NCBI GenBank assembly: GCA_002348585.1
Contig: DEBO01000150.1
Coordinates: forward strand, 1 to 12,688
Origin: Alphaproteobacteria bacterium UBA2954
GTDB lineage: Bacteria > Pseudomonadota > Alphaproteobacteria > Puniceispirillales > Puniceispirillaceae
Length of the DNA stretch: 12,688 bases
Reading direction: 5' to 3'
Positions within the stretch are counted from its first letter, which is position 1, and the number at the start of each line of letters is the position of its first letter. Shown one piece after another: positions 7,876 through 12,688 of the stretch. A model generated the notes under the pieces. The model worked only from the letters and a program-made list of their open reading frames with translations, was not told where the DNA came from and did not search any database. The translations under genes were made by a program, and so were the position numbers.

Positions 7876-8637
7876 ATGAACATTCATGCAATCCAAGCTA
7901 TTTATTTTTTTGAAATGGCGCGGACCTTCCGCACGCTTCTGCAATCTATCATTTCACCCGTGATATCAACCGCACTGTATTTTGTTGTGTTTGGCTCAGC
8001 AATTGGGTCACGTATGGTGTCTATTGAGGGGGTCACCTATGGGGCTTTTATTGTGCCGGGACTAATTATGCTTACAGTTCTTGTGCAGTCTGTTACAAAT
8101 GCCTCATTCGGGATTTATTTCCCAAAATTCATCGGCACGATTTACGAGCCTTTATCTGCGCCTGTGTCCTATTTTGAAATTGTGGTCGGCTATGTCGGGG
8201 CGGCTGCCACCAAATCCTTTGTGATTGGGCTGATTATTTTGGCCACTTCATTTTTGTTTGTGCCTGTCCAGATAGCACATCCATTCTGGATGCTGGGCTT
8301 TTTGCTGCTGACCTGCCTGTCCTTCAGCTTGCTGGGGTTCATTATCGGCATATGGGCGCGTAATTTTGAACAGCTGAATTTAGTGCCCTCTTTGATTATC
8401 ACCCCGCTTGTGTTTCTAGGCGGCAGTTTTTATTCCATCTCAATGCTGCCGCCGTTCTGGCAGACCGCTACGCTCTTTAACCCGATTGTATATTTGGTTT
8501 CTGGTTTCCGCTGGTCTTTTTTCGATACAGCAGATGTAGCGGTCAGCTACAGCTTGGTCGCCATTTTTGTCTTTTCGATTCTGTGCATAAGCGTGATTAG
8601 CTGGATTTTTAAAACCGGCTACCGTCTCAAAAGTTAG
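7876..8637 (+). CDS. ABC-2 type transporter permease (YadH-like)
   Basis: Inner-membrane partner of the ATPase just upstream. The 253 residues hold about six hydrophobic segments, at roughly 22-42, 55-75, 103-130, 136-160, 170-195 and 225-245. The ABC-2 permease hallmarks are P-I---LY--VFG near the N-terminus, the segment around [14 protein letters not shown], and the C-terminal PLVFLGG-FY-I-MLP-FWQ----NP--Y---GFR block. Length and layout match E. coli YadH. GAAGGA (7859-7864) lies inside the end of the ATPase gene. The pair forms a simple exporter of unknown substrate; nothing nearby points to a specific cargo. Confidence 0.92.
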   Translation: MNIHAIQAIYFFEMARTFRTLLQSIISPVISTALYFVVFGSAIGSRMVSIEGVTYGAFIVPGLIMLTVLVQSVTNASFGIYFPKFIGTIYEPLSAPVSYFEIVVGYVGAAATKSFVIGLIILATSFLFVPVQIAHPFWMLGFLLLTCLSFSLLGFIIGIWARNFEQLNLVPSLIITPLVFLGGSFYSISMLPPFWQTATLFNPIVYLVSGFRWSFFDTADVAVSYSLVAIFVFSILCISVISWIFKTGYRLKS

Positions 8638-8728
8638 GCCCTAAAAGTCAGATATTTAAAAGAGATTGGAGGATTTATTCCAAAAAAAGAGGGTGTAATT
8701 GAGCGGGCCAGTCTTGTACCAGTAGGTT

Positions 8729-9202
8729 TCAAATAGGCAGGCCAAGCTTTGGTTTCCAAAAAGGTCGGAACAGTTCAATTTTAGGGCATCTGTCCATGAC
8801 AACCTTTAAGCCCGCATCTTCTGCTAGGCGGGCAGCGACCAAGTCTTTCACACCGATTTGTCCCCACAGAACTTTTGCTCCAATTGCAATGGCATCTTTA
8901 GCAACATCATAAAGATCCTCTGGTTTTCTGAAGACCTCAACCATGTCAACAGGCCGGTCAATGGAAGTCAGATTTGGGTACACTTTCAGGCCACGTATTT
9001 CCCTCAAATTTGGACGTGGATTAACCGGGATCATCTCATAGCCAGTTTCATGTAAAACTCGCAAAACACCATAGCTGAATTTGGTTTTATCCGGGCTCGC
9101 CCCCACCATAGCTATAGTCTTGACAGAGGTGAGGATTCCCTGAAGGTAGTCATCACTATAAGGTTCCTCGTGGTTCATATAGGTAATTTGACTATTGGTC
9201 AT
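8729..9202 (-). CDS. Small CoA-binding domain protein (YccU-like)
   Basis: A 157-residue single-domain protein of the CoA_binding_2 family, related to the N-terminal Rossmann domain of succinyl-CoA synthetase alpha. Motifs are TIAMVGASPDKTKFSYGV (about 29-46), IPVNPRP, GLKVYPNLTSI, VDMVEVFRKPEDL, KVLWGQIGV and VMDRCPKIE. The family is thought to bind CoA or an acyl-CoA; no reaction is firmly assigned. The ATG at 9202 overlaps the ferredoxin stop (ATGA) and has AAGGA about 10 bases upstream (plus-strand 9212-9216). That favours it over the in-frame ATG at 9178. It is last gene of the SBP56-ferredoxin unit and converges on the exporter permease. Confidence 0.85.
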   Translation of the reverse strand: MTNSQITYMNHEEPYSDDYLQGILTSVKTIAMVGASPDKTKFSYGVLRVLHETGYEMIPVNPRPNLREIRGLKVYPNLTSIDRPVDMVEVFRKPEDLYDVAKDAIAIGAKVLWGQIGVKDLVAARLAEDAGLKVVMDRCPKIELFRPFWKPKLGLPI

Positions 9203-9564
9203 TGATCAGCATCCTTATGAATAGCAATATCAGCTTTCAGTTCATGTGGCTTCAGCGGGTCAAGAAAGGGGTTGCGATACAGCTTGTCATGACTGTCTAC
9301 GCCAATATCCAGTACGACGTCACTTCTGGCTCTTGCGACACATAAAATGACATATCCGTCACTAATCTGGCGATTGTTTAAGGCGGTTTGCGACCGCTGA
9401 TCAATTTCACCTGCAAGCAGTTTGGCCGCACATGTAATGCAGCCGCCATATCTGCAGCCATAAGGTAGATCGACTCCCTGTTCGCGCAGCTCGTCAAGCA
9501 ATGGCTTACGGCCGACAATCTGATAGCAAGCGTTATTGCGATTGGCCAGAGTAACCGTGATCAT
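9199..9564 (-). CDS. Plant-type [2Fe-2S] ferredoxin
   Basis: Electron carrier of 121 residues with a single 2Fe-2S domain. The four ligands are C37, C42, C45 and C75, giving the plant-type CX4CX2C-X29-C pattern within YGCRYGGCITC and VILCVA. The N-terminal strand MITVTLANR and DLPYGC are typical. About 40 residues follow the ferredoxin fold (after about residue 85) with no recognised domain. There is no signal peptide or reductase domain, so it needs a partner reductase or oxygenase, and none lies in the window. Its ATG overlaps the SBP56 stop and its stop overlaps the CoA-binding start. No clear ribosome site is seen, suggesting translational coupling. Confidence 0.9.
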   Translation of the reverse strand: MITVTLANRNNACYQIVGRKPLLDELREQGVDLPYGCRYGGCITCAAKLLAGEIDQRSQTALNNRQISDGYVILCVARARSDVVLDIGVDSHDKLYRNPFLDPLKPHELKADIAIHKDADQ

Positions 9565-10910
9565 AGCCAGATATCACTTGTACAGTCGCCGCCTGGATAG
9601 CGCGCCTCATGGCATCGGCTAGGCCCGTTTGGCTCATTGCCGAAATCAACAATGAAATCTTTATTAAGGGTCATGCCGCCATTTATCGGATCGCAGTCGA
9701 TCATAACCATAACGCCGCCCTTCTCTCGGATTTCAGGATAGAACTGATTATCCCAGGTGCTGAATAGAGAAGTGGTGACATACAGGCGGCGCCCATCGAG
9801 CGATAGTTGAAACATTTGTGGACCACCTGCCATTTTCACCCCATTAACTTCAGGGGCTTTGCCCAGTAGGCCGCCCATCCAGACCTGCCCAGTTAATTTT
9901 GGCTTATGCGGGTCACTTATATCATATTGGCGCATATCTCCATGCAACCAGTTATTTAGATATAGATATTTGTCATCCATCGACACAAGAATAGCTGACA
10001 TGACACCAGGTATTGGGATTGGCCATTCGGGATGCGGCTCATTCTCAACATCGATAATTTTTTCCCAGCACCATTTGCCTTTGTCATTCCTCCACCAGTG
10101 AATAACGTTCGAACTTAAAGCTGCTCCGCAAAAACCATGTGTGCTATCAGGGTCATGATGAAATTTCACTTCAAGCGGTATCAGGCCATCTTCCCCCAGA
10201 TAGATGCTTTCAACTGGTATTCGCTTCTCAAAATTCCAGAAATGAAGCTCACGACCGTATTTCAGATGTCCGACCTCTTCCAGGTCAAACCCAGGCATAA
10301 AGGTATTTGGGGCCGCCCATTCTGATGACACCATGATATTATGGCGAGGCTGATACCAGAAATCATAGCCGAATTTTATATCTCCCATCGACGCCTCCCA
10401 GCGCCCTAGGATTTCAAAATCCCTGTTAAGGTGAAGATAGCCTCCTGGAGCCTCACCCCTGGCATCCCCTAAAAAGGAAATGATAATTTCAGAACCTAGG
10501 CAATGCACTGTATGAGGACCAGACAAATCCGTTTTGGTTTTTATTTCTTCTCCATCGATCACCTTGTGCAGACGTGGTGCACGAGGGTCGGTGGCGGTAT
10601 CAACAATATGAATGTTATTCGAACGCACGCCTGGCAGTAGCAGATAGCGCCGTGACATCTTTGAATCATCAAAACAGGATGAACAGGCATTCCAACCCAT
10701 ATGATGCAGCTCATCACCGATGCCTGGCATTTCCAGCCTGTGGATGACTTCTGAATAGGTTGGACTGTAAGGGTCAACATCTACTGTTGCCAAATAATCA
10801 GGTTTTTGAATGCCTGTACCTGTATAAATCGCGATCGTATATAGGATTTTTTCTGCCGGCGCAGCAATTGCTGCGGCAGGTGACGCGTAACCAGGACCAC
10901 AACACTCCAT
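9561..10910 (-). CDS. mtoX: SBP56 family protein, probable methanethiol oxidase
   Basis: Member of the selenium-binding protein 56 family, whose characterised members (bacterial MtoX, human SELENBP1) oxidise methanethiol with O2 to formaldehyde, sulfide and hydrogen peroxide. The 449 residues align by eye along the whole length with human SELENBP1. Shared blocks include CGPGY (4-8), PDYLATVDVDP (37-47), DELHH-GWN-CSSCF (66-80), GYDFWYQPRHN (181-191), WLHGD-RQYDISDP (321-334), AGGPQM-QLSLDG and the C-terminal RYPGGDC-SDIW. C76 and C79 and several conserved histidines (for example H69, H70, H136) are present. No signal peptide is visible, whereas the characterised Hyphomicrobium enzyme, as I recall, is exported. 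AGAGG just upstream of the ATG supports the start. First gene of a three-gene unit with ferredoxin. Confidence 0.88.
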   Translation of the reverse strand: MECCGPGYASPAAAIAAPAEKILYTIAIYTGTGIQKPDYLATVDVDPYSPTYSEVIHRLEMPGIGDELHHMGWNACSSCFDDSKMSRRYLLLPGVRSNNIHIVDTATDPRAPRLHKVIDGEEIKTKTDLSGPHTVHCLGSEIIISFLGDARGEAPGGYLHLNRDFEILGRWEASMGDIKFGYDFWYQPRHNIMVSSEWAAPNTFMPGFDLEEVGHLKYGRELHFWNFEKRIPVESIYLGEDGLIPLEVKFHHDPDSTHGFCGAALSSNVIHWWRNDKGKWCWEKIIDVENEPHPEWPIPIPGVMSAILVSMDDKYLYLNNWLHGDMRQYDISDPHKPKLTGQVWMGGLLGKAPEVNGVKMAGGPQMFQLSLDGRRLYVTTSLFSTWDNQFYPEIREKGGVMVMIDCDPINGGMTLNKDFIVDFGNEPNGPSRCHEARYPGGDCTSDIWL

Positions 10911-10942
10911 CTTTTACCTCTCTGCTAACACGTATTTGTCCT

Positions 10943-10962
10943 GCAACTTTGAAGTGAGTTGC
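10943..10962. repeat. Inverted repeat upstream of the SBP56 gene
   Basis: Perfect arms GCAACT (10943-10948) and AGTTGC (10957-10962) around 8 bases. It lies 33-52 bases before the SBP56 start codon, within the region where promoter and operator would be expected. No convincing -10/-35 pair could be placed on the minus strand. Confidence 0.35.
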
Positions 10963-10971
10963 TGACGTCAG
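10962..10971. repeat. 10-base palindrome CTGACGTCAG abutting the previous repeat
   Basis: A perfect palindrome sharing one base with the inverted repeat at 10943-10962. Together they make a 29-base symmetric-element cluster in the SBP56 upstream region, compatible with a regulator site, though a single 10-base palindrome can arise by chance. Confidence 0.3.
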
Positions 10972-10977
10972 TTTAGT

Positions 10978-11004
10978 AAAGAATGGGAGCTCTGGCTATT
11001 CTTT
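10978..11004 (-). terminator. Weak hairpin after the hydrolase gene
   Basis: Arms AAAGAAT and ATTCTTT (7 bases, perfect) flank a 13-base loop, 18 bases past the hydrolase stop. The stem is AT-rich and no T-run follows, so termination here is doubtful; read-through into the SBP56 unit is possible. Confidence 0.2.
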
Positions 11005-11021
11005 TACAAAACCCAATTCGT

Positions 11022-11987
11022 TCAGCTGTAGGGCCAGCTCTGCTTTGCTAAATGCCGCAGGGCAGCGATCATCTGCGTAAAACTGTCTTTTATTCTGTTC
11101 ACTGAATGGCGCCCGCGCAGATAGCCATGCACGAGTCCGTGTTCTGATATGCAGAATGCCTTGCCGCCTGCTGAGGTGATTGCGCGAGCATATGCAAGGC
11201 CATCATCATGAAGTGGGTCAATTTCGGCGGCAAAAATTACCGTTGGGGGTAGCTGGCTGAATGCTGTCTCCATCAGTGGACCTATTGGCCAAGTGGTCTT
11301 GTCAGGGCCAAAAAACTGCTGATAAAACCACATAATATCCTGCGTGGTCAGCAATGGAGCATCTTTATGTATAAGATAGCTGCCTTTCGTCATATCTCCG
11401 CCTAGAAGAGGATAGACCATAAGCTGGCCTAGCAGCTGCAACTCTCTCTGCTGCGATAGGTGTCGTGCAACATAATCGACCAGCCATGCGCCGGCACTGT
11501 CCCCAGCAAGAATAATCTGTCGAACTGTGCCTTTATTTAGACATGACTGGACAGACTTTAGCGCATCCTCACAAGCTTCTGGAAATCTATGTTCAGGGGC
11601 CAACGCATAATCAACAGCCATCACAGTCAGCCCAGTGCCATGGGCCAGATCAGCAACAATGCTGTCATGGCTTTCCAGCCCACCCAGAACAAAGCCGCCG
11701 CCATGAAAATAAATAACAACAGGTGTTATATCTGCAATTTTAGCAACGCTACCTGTGGGCATGTACCAGCGCACCGCAATAGGTCTCTGGCCATTGGCAA
11801 TTTTCGTGTCATATATCTTTAACCCTTCTGGATAGGGCACTGCAAAACCGGCACAGACAGCCTCAAAATCAGCCCGTCTTTCAGAGAGGGTTGGGGGTTG
11901 GCCCCTATCAGGGTAAAAGCTGCGGGTATTGGAAATAAAAGTCCTAATTTCATCATCCAGTAACGATGTGTAATCAGGTGCATTCAT
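11022..11987 (-). CDS. Alpha/beta hydrolase, HSL-type (family IV) esterase
   Basis: A 321-residue carboxylic-ester hydrolase of the hormone-sensitive-lipase family. The oxyanion-hole motif HGGGFVLG is at 95-102. DYALAPEHRFPEA follows around 126-138, and the nucleophile elbow GDSAG is at 162-166 with Ser164. The likely acid is Asp257 in AEIDPLHDDG and the catalytic His is 287 in GLVHGY. No signal peptide is seen, so it should act in the cytoplasm. AAGGGA lies upstream of the ATG (plus-strand 11994-12000 contains its complement). The gene follows the crotonase-family gene after 20 bases, so the two are probably co-transcribed and may act on related acyl compounds. The natural ester is unknown. 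Confidence 0.9.
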   Translation of the reverse strand: MNAPDYTSLLDDEIRTFISNTRSFYPDRGQPPTLSERRADFEAVCAGFAVPYPEGLKIYDTKIANGQRPIAVRWYMPTGSVAKIADITPVVIYFHGGGFVLGGLESHDSIVADLAHGTGLTVMAVDYALAPEHRFPEACEDALKSVQSCLNKGTVRQIILAGDSAGAWLVDYVARHLSQQRELQLLGQLMVYPLLGGDMTKGSYLIHKDAPLLTTQDIMWFYQQFFGPDKTTWPIGPLMETAFSQLPPTVIFAAEIDPLHDDGLAYARAITSAGGKAFCISEHGLVHGYLRGRHSVNRIKDSFTQMIAALRHLAKQSWPYS

Positions 11988-12007
11988 CAGCTGTTCCCTT
12001 ACACCTC

Positions 12008-12688
12008 TTAGCTTGGCCAGTTTGGCGTGCGTTTATCTATAAAGGCGCCAATGCCTTCCTCAGCATCGCGGTTCAACATATTCTCGACCATCACCGCGGC
12101 TGCATAGTCATAGGCTTCCGCGAGAGGCATCTCCAGCTGCTTGTAAAAGGCTTCTTTCCCGATTTTCACTGTAGAGGCAGGCTTGTCCGCGATCGTCTGC
12201 GCGAGGGCTGTTGCGTCCGCCACTAAGCCCTCTGGGGCACAGACCCGGTTGACAAGCCCCCAGTCAAGAGCCTGTTGAGCAGACAGCATCTCGCCTGTCA
12301 GCAGCATTTCCATCGCCTGTTTGCGGCTGACATTGCGTGATAAAGCTACCATTGGCGTAGAACAGAACAGGCCAATGTGCACGCCAGGCGTGGAAAAACG
12401 CGCGTCTGTTGAGGCAACCGCCAGATCACAGCTAGCGACAAGCTGGCATCCGGCGGCTGTTGCAATTCCCTGCACAGACGCAATCACTGGTTTTGGGCAG
12501 CTGATAATGGCTTGCATCACAGCGGAACATTTCTGCATGGTTGTAGTGAAAAAGGCACGGCCTCTATCTGGCTTAGTGCGCTCTTCTGTAATTTCTTTTA
12601 AATCATGCCCTGCACAAAACCCTGGCCCATTCGCCGCCAGTATAACCACCTTTGTTGCTGTATCTGTGCTGCAGTCCGCCAGCGCCTC
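12008..12688 (-). CDS. Enoyl-CoA hydratase/isomerase family protein, ECHDC3-like (5' end outside window)
   Basis: Crotonase-fold protein; 226 residues are visible and the frame stays open to the window edge, so perhaps 40-50 N-terminal residues are missing. An internal GTG at 12649 is not needed as a start. The CoA/oxyanion segments GFCAGHDLKE and GIATAAGCQLVASCDLAVAS are clear. STPGVHIGLFCSTP, LTGEMLSAQQALDWGLVN and a C-terminal KQLEMPL--AYDYA--VMVENML-RDAEEGI-AF--KR-P-W follow. These resemble human ECHDC3 very closely by eye. The two glutamates of true enoyl-CoA hydratases (rat E144 and E164) are replaced by Q (GCQL) and G (TPGV). Ordinary hydratase activity is therefore doubtful. It leads the hydrolase gene by 20 bases. 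Confidence 0.9.
   Translation of the reverse strand, partial: EALADCSTDTATKVVILAANGPGFCAGHDLKEITEERTKPDRGRAFFTTTMQKCSAVMQAIISCPKPVIASVQGIATAAGCQLVASCDLAVASTDARFSTPGVHIGLFCSTPMVALSRNVSRKQAMEMLLTGEMLSAQQALDWGLVNRVCAPEGLVADATALAQTIADKPASTVKIGKEAFYKQLEMPLAEAYDYAAAVMVENMLNRDAEEGIGAFIDKRTPNWPS

Noticed and set aside
7353..7883. Minus-strand open frame of 176 codons under the ABC ATPase gene
   Set aside because: The opposite strand encodes Walker B, the signature motif and the H-loop in order; the antisense product resembles no family.
8666..8683. Hairpin TTGGA-N8-TCCAA between the convergent permease and CoA-binding genes, a possible shared terminator
   Set aside because: The stem has only 5 pairs with a loop of 8. 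On the plus strand it is followed by A rather than T, and on the minus strand the T-run precedes it, so it does not fit a Rho-independent terminator in either direction.
12008..12649. GTG at 12649 as true start of the crotonase-family gene
   Set aside because: The frame continues open to 12688 with plausible crotonase sequence, and the fold needs the N-terminal strand, so the gene is cut by the window edge.

Overview
The window reads as a compact chromosomal stretch of a Gram-negative, aerobic, heterotrophic proteobacterium. An alphaproteobacterium is most likely, judging by the Entner-Doudoroff sugar operon, the alpha-beta-accessory nitrile hydratase order and the moderate base composition. 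A marine SAR116-like lineage would fit, but that is inference and no rRNA or other marker is present. Genes are tightly packed, with several 4-base ATGA stop/start overlaps. I see no tRNA, rRNA, insertion sequence, CRISPR array, phage gene or integration site.

Left part, + strand: (1) the end of a nitrile hydratase operon (1-1151): the last codons of the alpha subunit, the complete beta subunit and the small accessory/activator protein, closed by a hairpin terminator. (2) A central carbon operon (1268-6804): zwf, edd, eda, pgi. Together these take glucose-6-phosphate through 6-phosphogluconate and KDPG to pyruvate and glyceraldehyde-3-phosphate, and Pgi connects fructose-6-phosphate back to the pathway entry. 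6-phosphogluconolactonase (pgl) and glucokinase are absent from the cluster. An inverted repeat overlaps the best zwf promoter candidate. (3) A two-gene ABC-2 type exporter (6948-8637) resembling E. coli YadGH.

Right part, - strand, convergent with the left: (4) a tightly overlapping three-gene unit (10910 down to 8729): a SBP56/methanethiol oxidase family protein, a plant-type [2Fe-2S] ferredoxin and a small CoA-binding-fold protein. Its upstream gap contains two abutting perfect inverted repeats. (5) A crotonase-family gene cut by the window end (ECHDC3-like, lacking both classical hydratase glutamates), followed after 20 bases by an HSL-family alpha/beta hydrolase.

The part most worth a second look is the SBP56-ferredoxin-CoA-binding gene set. 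Known methanethiol oxidases are not described, to my knowledge, as needing a ferredoxin, and this protein lacks the export signal of the characterised bacterial enzyme. The other genes look like recognisable families in a somewhat individual arrangement.
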